A stretch of DNA of 64,000 bases from JAIBJN01 sp963847985 (GTDB lineage Bacteria > Actinomycetota > Thermoleophilia > Gaiellales > Gaiellaceae). The translations under genes were made by a program, and so were the position numbers. Under the pieces are notes generated by a model. That model was given only the letters and a program-made list of their open reading frames with translations. It was not told the origin of the DNA and searched no databases. Below are positions 1 through 8,358 of the stretch, in pieces. The stretch lies in the NCBI GenBank assembly GCA_963847985.1, contig CAWKBS010000002.1, positions 1 to 64,000 on the forward strand. Reading direction: 5' to 3'. The number at the start of each line of letters is the position of its first letter. Positions within the stretch are counted from its first letter, which is position 1.

Positions 1-1170
1 CCACTTGGAGCGGCGGCCGCGGCGGCTCGTGTAGACGAGCTTCGGCCGCGCCGACGTCATGCCCGAGCTCTCGAACTGCTCGCGGTGGCCGAGGCGGCCC
101 GCGACGCGGCTCGTGTCCGCCTGCTGCTCCGGGAGGACGAACGTGATGGCGATCCCGCTCCGCCCAGCGCGGCCGGTGCGGCCCGTGCGGTGGAGGTAGC
201 CCTTGTCCTCCTCCGGCGGGTCGTAGTTGATGACGTGCTCGACGTCGTCGATGTCGAGCCCACGGGCGGCGACGTCGGTCGCCACGAGCACGGAGACCGT
301 GCCCCGGTCGAAGCGATCGAGGGCGCGCCGGCGCAAGGACTGCGACATGTCGCCGTGCAGCGCCTCGGCCTTGACGTCGTGGCGGCGCAGGCGCGAGACG
401 AGCCGGTCGGCGCCGCGCTTCGTCCGCACGAAGACGAGCGTGAGGCCGGTCGAGGCCTCGAGGTGCGAGACGAGCGTCTCCACCTTCGTCGACTGGTCGA
501 CGGAGACGAAGCGGTGCTGGATCTCGCCGCCCGCACGGTCGGCCGGAAGCTCGGCCGAGAAGCGCGACGGGCTCGAGGTGTAGGCCTGCGCGAGCTCGCC
601 GACCTCGCCGTCGAGCGTCGCGGAGAAGAACATCGTCTGACGGATCCGGGGCACGCGGCGGACGAGCTTGTCCACCTGCGGCTTGAAGCCCATGTCGAGC
701 ATCCGGTCGGCCTCGTCGAGGATGAGGATGCGGATGCGGTCGAGCGCCAGCATGCGGCGCTGGGCGAGGTCTTCGAGCCGGCCCGGCGTGGCGACGACGA
801 CGTGCGCCTCGCGCGCCTTGGCGGCCTGGGCCTTGAGCGGGACGCCGCCGTAGACGGAGGCGATGCGGAGGCCCTTCGGCTTCCCGACGAGAACCAGCTC
901 GTCGGTCACCTGCTGCGCGAGCTCGCGCGTCGGGACGAGCACGAGCACGCTCGGCTTGCCGTCGCGCGCCTCGACGCGCTCGACGATCGGCAGCGCGAAG
1001 GCCAGGGTCTTGCCCGAGCCGGTCGGCGACTTCGCCAGGACGTCGAGCCCGGCGAGGGCGTCCGGCAGGACGAGCGCCTGGATGCTGAAGGGCTCCGTGA
1101 TGGAGCGGGCCGCAAGCGCATCGACCACAGACTGCGACACGCCAAGGCCAAGGAAGGACTGCTGAGACAC
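1..1170 (-). CDS. DEAD-box ATP-dependent RNA helicase, 3' end cut by the window edge
   Basis: The protein unwinds structured RNA using ATP (cold adaptation, ribosome assembly or RNA turnover in this family). 390 residues are visible and the frame runs off the left edge without a stop, so the C-terminal tail is missing. Seen in order: Q-motif glutamine near residue 31, Walker A SPTGSGKT at 48-55, PTRELAQQ at 80-87, TPGRL near 128, DEAD at 152-155, SAT at 183-185, then ATDVAARGLDI and HRTGRTGRAG in the second RecA domain. The start is GTG at 1170, chosen because AGGAG lies about 8 nt upstream and the Q-motif follows at the usual distance. The basic, Arg-rich end at the window edge resembles the tails of RhlE-type helicases. 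The family is certain. The subfamily is not. Confidence 0.93.
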   Translation of the reverse strand, partial: MSQQSFLGLGVSQSVVDALAARSITEPFSIQALVLPDALAGLDVLAKSPTGSGKTLAFALPIVERVEARDGKPSVLVLVPTRELAQQVTDELVLVGKPKGLRIASVYGGVPLKAQAAKAREAHVVVATPGRLEDLAQRRMLALDRIRILILDEADRMLDMGFKPQVDKLVRRVPRIRQTMFFSATLDGEVGELAQAYTSSPSRFSAELPADRAGGEIQHRFVSVDQSTKVETLVSHLEASTGLTLVFVRTKRGADRLVSRLRRHDVKAEALHGDMSQSLRRRALDRFDRGTVSVLVATDVAARGLDIDDVEHVINYDPPEEDKGYLHRTGRTGRAGRSGIAITFVLPEQQADTSRVAGRLGHREQFESSGMTSARPKLVYTSRRGRRSKW

Positions 1171-1339
1171 GTTCTACTCCTGTTCGTTCGGTCGAGACTC
1201 GCCTGGCCCGAACGCCCGAAGGAGGAACGAGAAGCTCATCTCACGGCCGACCCATCGCCGACCTATTGGGGTAACAGTAGCAGCAACAGCGGGCCGGCCC
1301 GCGCTACAGTCGGCTCCGTCAACGACGAGGAGGCGACGA

Positions 1340-1771
1340 ATGGCGACGGATCGCACCGCGCAGGTCACCTGGCAGGGGAGCCTGATGGACGGCGGCGGCA
1401 GGATCGACAGCGTCGGCAGCGGCGCCTTCGGCCCGCTCGACGTGACCTGGGCCTCGCGGGCGGAGGAGCCGGCCGGGCGCACCTCGCCGGAGGAGCTGAT
1501 CGCCGCCGCGCACGCCGCCTGCTTCTCGATGTCGCTCTCCCACGCGTTGGCCGGCGAGGGCACGCCGCCCGAGGAGCTGAAGACCGGCGCCACCGTCACC
1601 TTCCAGCCCGGCGAAGGCATCACGAAGATCGCGCTCACCGTCCGCGGCACCGTCCCCGGGATCGACGAGGACGGCTTCCGCGCGGCGGCCGAGGGCGCCA
1701 GGGACGCCTGCCCGGTCTCGAGCGCTCTCACCGGCGTGCCCGAGATCACCGTGGACGCGACGCTGGTCTAG
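1340..1771 (+). CDS. OsmC/Ohr family peroxidase (OsmC subgroup)
   Basis: A 143-residue cytoplasmic thiol peroxidase predicted to reduce organic hydroperoxides with a pair of redox-active cysteines. The two family cysteines are present at C61 (AACFSMSLSHAL) and C124 (CPVSSAL), and the length matches the family. The ATG start has an AGGAGG-like site 6-7 nt upstream. It is monocistronic and divergent from the helicase, with 169 bp between the two starts. Its stop overlaps, in a CTAG palindrome, the likely stop of the convergent ABC permease. The motif around C61 and the YhfA-unlike length favour OsmC over Ohr. The physiological oxidant is unknown. Confidence 0.9.
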   Translation: MATDRTAQVTWQGSLMDGGGRIDSVGSGAFGPLDVTWASRAEEPAGRTSPEELIAAAHAACFSMSLSHALAGEGTPPEELKTGATVTFQPGEGITKIALTVRGTVPGIDEDGFRAAAEGARDACPVSSALTGVPEITVDATLV

Positions 1772-2654
1772 GAGGGTTTGGCGGAACTCGCTCGTCGGTG
1801 CGAGGCGGCCGAACGGCACAGTCGGCCGTTTCGCCGAACGCTCCCTCCTGTAAGCGTCTCGGCGCTGGATCAGCCAGAAGGCGATCGCGAGCGCGCCGAG
1901 AGCGTAGGCGAAGAGGACGCCCAGCCCGGCCCACGGGTCGAGGGGGACGGCGTCCGAGCGCTCGACCGTCTGCTGGACCGCAAGCCCCGCGGTCGCCGGT
2001 GAGAGCTTCTGAACGAGCTCCCCGGCGCTCTCCGGGAGAAAGCCGATCGCGATGATCGGGACGAAGACGAGCCCGAGCGCGAGGCTGATCGCCGCCGCCG
2101 ACCGACGAACGATCGCTGCGATCCCGAACGTGAGCAGCGCGAGCCCGGTCAGGTACAGGGCCGTGCCGGCGACTGCCCGCAGCGCCGGCCCGTCCGTCAG
2201 GGTCGCCGCGGGATAGCCCCCCTCGTAGACGAACCCGTTTCCGCGGAGCAAGCGACTGCCCGACGACGAACGAGGCCGCGGCAGTCAGGAAACCGGCCGC
2301 GACGACGAGCCCGCCGAGCAGCGCCGCCTTCGCCCCGAGCACGAGCCGCCGCCGCGGGTTGGCGGCGAACGTTGCGCGAATCGTGCCCGTCGAATACTCG
2401 GAGGCGATCACGAGCACCGCGAGCAGCACGAACGCGATCTGCCCGAGCCAGACACCGGCGAGGCTGTCCCGGACGATGTCGTTGTCGCCCGGACGCCCAG
2501 GGCTCCCTCCTTCGGTGGTGGTGGACGAGCAGACGAGCGCGGTGAAAAGGAGGGTCAGGCCGAACCCGGCGAGCAGGGCCCAGGCGGTGCTCCGAACGGA
2601 GCGCACCTTGATCCACTCCGCGTGCAGCACCTGGGGGAAGCCCGTGCGGGTCAT
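1768..2654 (-). pseudogene. ABC-2 type transporter permease, reading frame broken
   Basis: Membrane subunit of an ABC exporter that partners with the ATPase just upstream, whose stop overlaps this ATG (ATGA). The first part (2654 to about 2255) begins with a cytoplasmic HAEWIKVRS-type leader and a transmembrane helix (residues 20-42), and has two more helices. At about 2250 the frame shifts by one base. The second part then encodes three further helices and the typical RRDA end near 1853. The second frame has no stop until it has crossed the OsmC gene, so a second shift or a lost stop is likely. The third frame stops at 1768, exactly opposite the OsmC stop, and I use that as the probable end. 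It is either a sequencing indel or a genuinely decaying gene. Confidence 0.7.
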
Positions 2655-3577
2655 CCGCGCCCGTCGCTTCCGCTCGAATACTCGACGGCGTCCCGGGTCA
2701 GGTCGAAGAACGCGTCTTCGAGCGACGCGCGCTGAGGAGAGAGCTCGTAGAGCCTGAGCCCGTGCTCGGCGGCCAGATCGCCGATGCGGGCTGCGTCCAG
2801 GCCCGCGACGCTCAGGGTGTCGACGTCGATCGAGGTGACGGCGGCGCCCGCGCCGGCCAGGACCGCCATCACCTGCGCCCCCTCGGGCGTGCGGACGGTG
2901 ACGCGAGCGCCCGCCGTCACGTCCAGGAGGTCGCGGACGCCGGCGTCGGCGATGAGCCGTCCGCGCCCGATGACGATCAGATGATCGGCGGTGTCCTCGA
3001 GCTCGCTCATGAGATGGCTGGACACCAGGACTACGCGGCCCTCCGACGCGAGGGACCTGAGGAGCCCCCGGATCCAGCGAATGCCTTCCGGGTCGAGGCC
3101 GTTGCCTGGCTCGTCGAAGAGCAGGATCGGCGGATCGCCCAGAAGCGCGGCGGCGATGCCGAGACGCTGAGCCATGCCGAGCGAGAAGCCGCCGGCCCGC
3201 CGGCGGGCCGCGCGCTCGAGGCCGACGAGATCGAGCACCTCGTCCACCCGCCCGCGTGGCAGCCCGTTGCTGGCGGCCAGCCAGCGCAGGTGGTCGCGCG
3301 CCGAGCGCCCGGGATGCGTCGCGCGGGCGTCGAGCAGCGCCCCGACCTCGCGGAGCGGGCTCGCCAGCTCGGCGTAGGGACGGCCGTTGACGAGCGCGGT
3401 TCCGGCGTCGGGAGCGTCCAGGCCGAGGATCAGGCGCAGGGTGGTCGACTTGCCCGCACCGTTGGGGCCGACGAACCCGGTGACGACGCCCGGGCGCACG
3501 GTGAACGAGAGCCCGTCGACTGCGACCGTGGCGCCGTAGCGCTTGCTCAGCCCGTGTGCTTCGATGGTCGCGCTCAT
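2651..3577 (-). CDS. ABC transporter ATP-binding protein (ABC-2 exporter, BcrA/CcmA type)
   Basis: ATPase of an export system coupled to the permease that overlaps its stop codon. Seen: Walker A GPNGAGKS near residue 38, Q-loop region, signature FSLGMAQR, Walker B ILLFDEP with a following GNGLDPEG, and the switch histidine in SSHLM. The C-terminal part carries the extra regulatory domain usual in this class. The start is taken as ATG 3577 because homologues begin shortly before GLSKRYG. ATG 3583 is an alternative. The longer open frame upstream lacks family similarity. The gene is divergent from the histidine kinase at 3736. That arrangement is common when the two-component system controls the exporter, for example for cell-envelope stress or antibiotic efflux. 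This regulation is inference. Confidence 0.88.
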   Translation of the reverse strand: MSATIEAHGLSKRYGATVAVDGLSFTVRPGVVTGFVGPNGAGKSTTLRLILGLDAPDAGTALVNGRPYAELASPLREVGALLDARATHPGRSARDHLRWLAASNGLPRGRVDEVLDLVGLERAARRRAGGFSLGMAQRLGIAAALLGDPPILLFDEPGNGLDPEGIRWIRGLLRSLASEGRVVLVSSHLMSELEDTADHLIVIGRGRLIADAGVRDLLDVTAGARVTVRTPEGAQVMAVLAGAGAAVTSIDVDTLSVAGLDAARIGDLAAEHGLRLYELSPQRASLEDAFFDLTRDAVEYSSGSDGRG

Positions 3578-3735
3578 GACCATGAAGGTACGAGGCGGCG
3601 TCGCTCGGCGCATCGCGCCCCGGAGCCGTCTTTCGCGGCCCCCGTCGCGGTGAGGGGCACGAGCCGCGTCACCCCCGAGAGGGAGAGCGAAAGTCGTGGC
3701 CCGGAGCGATGCGCCGCGGGCGCGGCGGGGCGACA

Positions 3736-4903
3736 ATGAGCCTCGTGAACGTGACGTTTGACGATCTCGTCTCGGATGTGCGCCGGATCCTGTCGGGCCC
3801 CGACGGCCCCATCGCCCTTGCCCTCGCGCTCGGGCTCGGCGCCATCGTGGAGACGTTCCTGTACGCGGCGGACCCGGGCGACCGCGCGAGCGGCCTGATC
3901 GCCAACCTGCTCGCGACGCTTCCGCTCGTCTTCTGGCGCACGCGCCTTCCCTGGGTGGCGGGCGTCGTCACGTTCGCGTCGCTCGTCGCGGTCGGGAGCG
4001 AACCGACGCTCCTGACCCTGTCCGGCATCACCGCGCAGCTCATCGTCGTCTACCTCGTGGCCAACCGCTACCGCCGGCGCTGGTCGGTGCGTCCTGGCGA
4101 CGCCGTTCCTCGTCGCGGCGGTCGGCTGGTCGGACGAGGACTCGCTCGCGGGCGTCATGCTCCTCGTGCTCGTGGTCGCCGCGCAGGTCCTGGGCGACTC
4201 GCGGCGGCAGCGGAGCCAGGCGATCGCCGAGCGCGACGCGACCCGGCACGCCATGGCCGAGACGCAGCGCGACCAGGTGATCATGGAGGAGCGGGCGCGC
4301 ATCGCCCGCGAGCTCCACGACGTCGTCGCCCACCACGTCTCCGTGATCGCCGTCCAGGCCGAGACCGCCCGCCTGACCACGCCGGACATGCCCGAGGAGG
4401 GCAAGGAGCGACTGGCGGCGATCGGACAGACGGCGCGGGACTCGCTCACGGAGCTGCGGCGGCTGCTCGGCGTCCTCCGGGCGGACGGCGGCCCCGAGGC
4501 CGCCCGCGCGCCCCAGCCCGGGCTCGGACGCCTCGCGGAGCTGATCGACAGCGCCCGCACGGCGGGAACTCCCGTGCGGCTGACGCTCGAAGGCGACGTG
4601 ACGCCCCTGCCGCCGGGCGTCGACCTGACGGCGTACCGGATCGTGCAGGAGGCACTCACGAACGCACGGCGACACGCTCCGGGCGCGTCGGTCGACGTCA
4701 CGCTCGACTACGAGGAGGACGCGCTGCGACTGCGGGTGAGCGACGACGGGCCCGGACCGCCGGCGGCCGACACCAGCGGCCACGGCCTGCTCGGCATGCA
4801 GGAGCGCGCAACGATGGTCGGGGGCAGGCTGAAGACCGGCCCCGGCGACGACGGCGGCTTCGTCGTCGAGGCCGAGCTTCCGCTCTCGAGGCCCGCGCCA
4901 TGA
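3736..4903 (+). CDS. Sensor histidine kinase, HisKA_3 (NarL/DesK-type), interrupted by a frameshift near 4085
   Basis: Membrane-bound sensor kinase that phosphorylates the response regulator encoded next. The first 115 codons (start ATG 3736) give three to four hydrophobic segments. The reading then continues one frame over: a further helix (VLATPFLVAAVG), the H-box RELHDVVAHH, the N-box YRIVQEALTNARRHA, G1 DDGPG and G2 GHGLLGMQER of the HATPase domain. The break lies around 4081-4092 and looks like one extra base. Because both halves are intact and adjoin exactly, I treat this as one gene, with an assembly indel likelier than a true mutation. Its stop overlaps the response-regulator ATG (ATGA), so translation is coupled. 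No extracytoplasmic ligand domain is visible, so the signal may be sensed within the membrane. Confidence 0.82.
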
Positions 4904-5580
4904 CGGTCCGGGTGGTCGTGGCCGACGACCAGGAGATCGTGCGGGCCGGTTTCGCGGCGCTGCTCGAGACCCAGGACGACTTCGCCGTGGCCGGCACGGC
5001 GGCCGACGGCGTCGAAGCGGTGGAGCTGTGCCGGGCCGAGCGCCCGGACGTCGTCCTCATGGACGTGCGCATGCCCGGCCTCGACGGGATCGAGGCGACC
5101 AGGCTCCTGGCAGCCGACGGCGGCAAGCGCCCGAAAATCCTCATGCTCACGACCTTCGATCTGGACGAGTACGTCTACGACGCCCTCAGCGCAGGCGCGA
5201 GCGGCTTCCTGCTCAAGGACGTGGCCGCCGAGACGCTGTTCGACGCGGTGCGGGTCGTTGCGGCCGGAGAGGCGCTGCTCGCCCCGACCGTGACCCGCCG
5301 CCTGATCGACGAGTTCGCCCGCCTCCGCCCTCGCGCCCCGGCGCGGCCGGAGCTGCTCGAGGAGCTGACGCCCCGGGAGACCGAGGTGCTGTGCCTCGTC
5401 GCCGAGGGCCTCTCGAACGACGAGATCGCCGAGCGCCTCGTCGTCAGCAAGGAGACCGTGAAGACCCACGTCAGCCACGTGCTCGGCAAGCTCCGCCTGC
5501 GGGACCGGAGCCAGGCGGTGATCGTGGCCTACGAGTCCGGGGTGATCGTGCCGCGGTACGATCGCCCGGATGTGGGCTAG
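4900..5580 (+). CDS. Response regulator, NarL/FixJ (LuxR-HTH) family
   Basis: A 226-residue transcription factor, the partner of the preceding kinase. The receiver domain has the acidic pair in VVVADDQE, the phospho-acceptor D55 in LMDVRMPG, the switch threonine in LTTF and the conserved lysine in FLLKD. The C-terminal GerE/LuxR helix-turn-helix begins at LTPRETEVL and contains the recognition stretch VSKETVKTHVSHVL. The start overlaps the kinase stop by four bases. The likely target is the divergent ABC exporter at 1768-3577, by position only. Confidence 0.93.
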   Translation: MTVRVVVADDQEIVRAGFAALLETQDDFAVAGTAADGVEAVELCRAERPDVVLMDVRMPGLDGIEATRLLAADGGKRPKILMLTTFDLDEYVYDALSAGASGFLLKDVAAETLFDAVRVVAAGEALLAPTVTRRLIDEFARLRPRAPARPELLEELTPRETEVLCLVAEGLSNDEIAERLVVSKETVKTHVSHVLGKLRLRDRSQAVIVAYESGVIVPRYDRPDVG

Positions 5581-6383
5581 CCCGCTCCTCTACGAGCGCC
5601 TGACCTGGCCGGAGGTGCGCCGGGCGGCCTCCGAGGAGCGCGTCTGCCTGATCCCGGTCGCGACGCTGGAGGATCACGGGCCGCACCTGCCCATCGACAC
5701 CGACCTGCGGATCACGGCCGAGGTCTGCCGCCGGACGGCGGAGGCGGCGCCCGACGAGATCGTGCTCCTGCCGCCGATCCCGCACGGCTACTCGCCCCAC
5801 CACATGGACTTCCCCGGCCCGATCACGATCGGCTGGGACACGTTCACGCGCTACTGCACGGACGTGGGCACGTCGCTCGCCCGCCACGGCTTCCGGCGCC
5901 TGCTCTTCCTCAACGGGCACGGCTCGAACCAGAACTTCGTCGAGGCGGCCGCGCGCCTCGTCGGGGTCGAGCACCCGGGAGTGCTCTCCGCCGCGGCGTT
6001 CTACCTCTCCGGGAAGGCCTCGCTCGCCCGGGTCGGCGAGCTGCGGGAGTCGGAGCGCGGCGGCATGGGCCACGCCTGCGAGCTCGAGACCTCGATCTAC
6101 CTCGCCATCGACCCCGACGCGGTCGACATGGCGAAGGCCGTGGACGAGCGCGGCTATCCGGACGGCGAGTACGCCTTCATGGACTGGGCCGACGGGCCGC
6201 TGAAGGTCATGCCCTGGTGGTCGTCGTTCTCGGCGACCGGCGTCCAGGGCGACGCGACGAAGGCGACCGCCGGAAAAGGGCGTCGCCCTGCTCGAGGCCG
6301 CGGTCGAGGAGTGCGTCGGCTTCGTCCGCGAGCTCCTCTCCTGGCCGCTGCCCGAGCGCCGCGAGCCGCGGGAGACCGTGTGA
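5570..6383 (+). CDS. Creatininase / MftE-like metal-dependent amidohydrolase, frameshift near 6272
   Basis: Creatininase-family enzymes open cyclic amides or hydrolyse small amides using a binuclear metal site. The ligand motifs are present: E-x-H in LEDHGPHLPIDTD with the following Asp, NGHGSNQ, and the late glutamate in GHACELETS. The frame breaks at 6272: removing one G restores a continuous frame ending VALLEAAVEECVGF...RETV and TGA at 6381-6383. That end overlaps the GTG of the next gene (GTGA), which supports the repaired frame. The ATG at 5570 lies 11 bases inside the response-regulator gene. It is the first gene of an operon of amide hydrolases and a peptide importer. MftE is unlikely because no mycofactocin genes are nearby. 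The true substrate is unknown. Confidence 0.83.
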
Positions 6384-7386
6384 CGCCGCCGCCGATCCCG
6401 CTGATCCGCGCCGAGGGGAGCCACCGCGAGGTCGGGCGGCAGATCGGCGCAGCGACGGCCGCGGAGATGGCGCGGATGGCGACGGGGCCCTTCGATTCCG
6501 AGGTCATAGAGCGCTACCGCGCGGTCACCCTCGAGCACGTTCCCTGGATCGTGGAGGAGCTGGACGGCGCCGCCGAGGCGACCGGGCTCGACCCGCTCGC
6601 GGTCTTCGCCGCCTCCATCGAGGAGCTCGCGCCCGTCGAGGCGCCGACGGGCTGCAGCGACCTCGTCGTCACGGGGTCGCGCACTGCCGACGGCCACCTA
6701 CTCGTGGCGCACACGAACGACCTGTACGCCGAGGACGAGGAGGCGATCGTGGCCGTCGAGTGGCGCGTCCCGGGCGAGCCTGTCGTGTTCACGCTCGGGA
6801 GCGGTCCGTGGATCAGCGTCGGCTGGAACGACGCCGGCCTCTCCGTCACCGGCAACGAGGTCTCGCCGAACGACGAGCGCGTCGGCATCCCCCGCCTGCT
6901 CCAGGTGCGCGACGTGCTCACGCGCCGTTCGCTCGCCGAGGCGGTCGACGCCAGCCTCCACCCGGCCCGCTCCTCCGCGTACAACTGGGTGCTCGCCCAC
7001 CGCGACGGCTCCGCGGCGAACGTCGAGGCCTCGGCGACGAGCGCGGCGATCGACGAGCCGGAGGACGGCTTCCTCGCGCACACGAACCACTACGACCGCG
7101 GGAGATGCGGCCGTTCGAGCGCCCCGGCGACTACGAGAGCTCGTGCGCCCGCCTCGACCGCGCCCGCGAGCTGGCCGCGGGGGACGGCTTCACGGTGGAG
7201 CGCCTGCGCGAGCTCCTCTCCGACCACGCCAACGGCGAGAACGCGATCTGCCGCCACGGTGACGAGCCGAAGTCGGTGAAGACGGTCTTCTGGTGCGTGG
7301 CCGACGTCACCGCCGGCGAGATCACGTACGGGCGCGGGAACCCGTGCGACTCCGAAGCCCAGACCTACAGGTTCGAGCGCTCGTGA
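6380..7386 (+). CDS. C45-like N-terminal-nucleophile hydrolase / acyltransferase, frameshift near 7101
   Basis: Related to acyl-CoA:6-aminopenicillanate acyltransferase and similar Ntn hydrolases, which self-cleave to expose a cysteine nucleophile and then hydrolyse or transfer N-acyl groups. The expected Gly-Cys cleavage site is visible as PTGCSDL, with the nucleophile at C92. HTNDLYAEDE, the WISVGWNDAGL region and the late AHTNHY motif are also family-like. The frame breaks at about 7101 in a run of G; one missing G restores REEMRPFERPGDYESS and the end at 7386. The GTG start overlaps the creatininase stop (GTGA), and the stop overlaps the next GTG. Its place in a peptide-import operon suggests deacylation of an N-acylated peptide or amino acid. 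The substrate is inference. Confidence 0.8.
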
Positions 7387-8357
7387 TCGCCGCGAGCCTC
7401 TTCGGCCGGCCGCTCCCCGACGGCGGCACCATCGGCGTCGCCGCGCCGGCGAGCCCGTACGAGAGCCGCTCCGACGTGCTCAGGAGCGTCGAGTGGTGGG
7501 AGGCGCAGGGCTACCGCGTCAAGCTGGGCAAGCACGTCCTCGCCCAGGACGACTTCGTCGCCGGGCCCGCGACGGACCGGGCTGCCGACCTCATGGCGAT
7601 GTTCGGCGACCCGGAGGTGGACGTCGTCCAGTGCCTCCAGGGCGGCTACGGCTCGGCGCAGGTGATCCCGCACCTCGACTTCGACGCGATCGCCGCCAAT
7701 CCGAAGCCGTTGGTCGGCTTCTCCGATATCACCTCGCTCCACGTGGCCATCCGTCAGCACACGGGGCTGGCCACCTTCTACGGAAACGGCCTCCTCGGCG
7801 TGGGCGATCCCGAGACGAGCGCCTTCGCGAGGGAGCGCCTGCTCGCCGTTCTCTCGGGCAACGGCGCCGGCGAGGTCCCGGCGAATCCCGACGACCCGTT
7901 CCTACGAACGATCCGCGGTGGGAGGGCGATCGCGCCGCTCGTCGGCGGCTGCCTCTCGCTCCTCATGCAGACGCTCCGAACCCCGTGGGAGTTCGACCTC
8001 GACGGGACGATCTTCTTCTTCGAGGACTACTACCTCCCGCCCTACATGCTGGACGGGATCCTCACCCAGCTCGTACATGCCGGCAAACTCGCCGGTGTCC
8101 GCGGAGTCGTAGTCGGTGAGATGGAGAAGTGCGATTGGGGCGACCATCCGCGCGGCTGGCCACGGACGCGCACACTGGAGGACGTCCTGGAGGTCCACCT
8201 GGAGCCGTTGGGCGTCCCCGTGCTATACAAGCTCCCCTTGGGCCACGGGAAGCACCTCGCCACCATCCCACTCGGCGTCACCGCGACGCTGGATGCGGAC
8301 GCGAGGACGCTCACGTTCGAGGGGTCCGGCCTGGCAACTGGGGGAGAGGGAGACTGA
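7383..8357 (+). CDS. LD-carboxypeptidase, peptidase family S66 (LdcA/MccF-like)
   Basis: A 324-residue cytoplasmic serine peptidase that, in this family, removes a terminal D-residue from the murein tetrapeptide or inactivates microcin-like peptides. The Ser-Glu-His triad is visible and well placed: S114 in VGFSDIT, E214 in FFFEDYYLPP, and H288 in LGHGKH. Pseudomonas LdcA uses Ser115, Glu217 and His285. The family GGYGSAQ loop is present. The GTG start at 7383 overlaps the preceding stop (GTGA). It lies directly upstream of a Dpp/Opp importer, consistent with trimming peptides after uptake. Muropeptide recycling and detoxification of peptide antibiotics are both possible. Confidence 0.9.
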   Translation: MIAASLFGRPLPDGGTIGVAAPASPYESRSDVLRSVEWWEAQGYRVKLGKHVLAQDDFVAGPATDRAADLMAMFGDPEVDVVQCLQGGYGSAQVIPHLDFDAIAANPKPLVGFSDITSLHVAIRQHTGLATFYGNGLLGVGDPETSAFARERLLAVLSGNGAGEVPANPDDPFLRTIRGGRAIAPLVGGCLSLLMQTLRTPWEFDLDGTIFFFEDYYLPPYMLDGILTQLVHAGKLAGVRGVVVGEMEKCDWGDHPRGWPRTRTLEDVLEVHLEPLGVPVLYKLPLGHGKHLATIPLGVTATLDADARTLTFEGSGLATGGEGD

Positions 8358-8358
8358 A

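Noticed and set aside
1319..2251. One continuous 310-codon gene antisense to the OsmC gene
   Set aside because: Only its first part matches an ABC permease; the rest is the shadow of the OsmC gene and reflects a missing stop after the frameshift.
5570..6383. Mycofactocin maturation (MftE) for the creatininase-family gene
   Set aside because: There is no radical-SAM MftC, MftB or short MftA peptide gene in the region.
3736..7386. Programmed ribosomal frameshifting in the kinase, creatininase and C45 genes
   Set aside because: The breaks lack a shared slippery sequence or downstream structure and occur in unrelated genes, so sequence errors explain them better.
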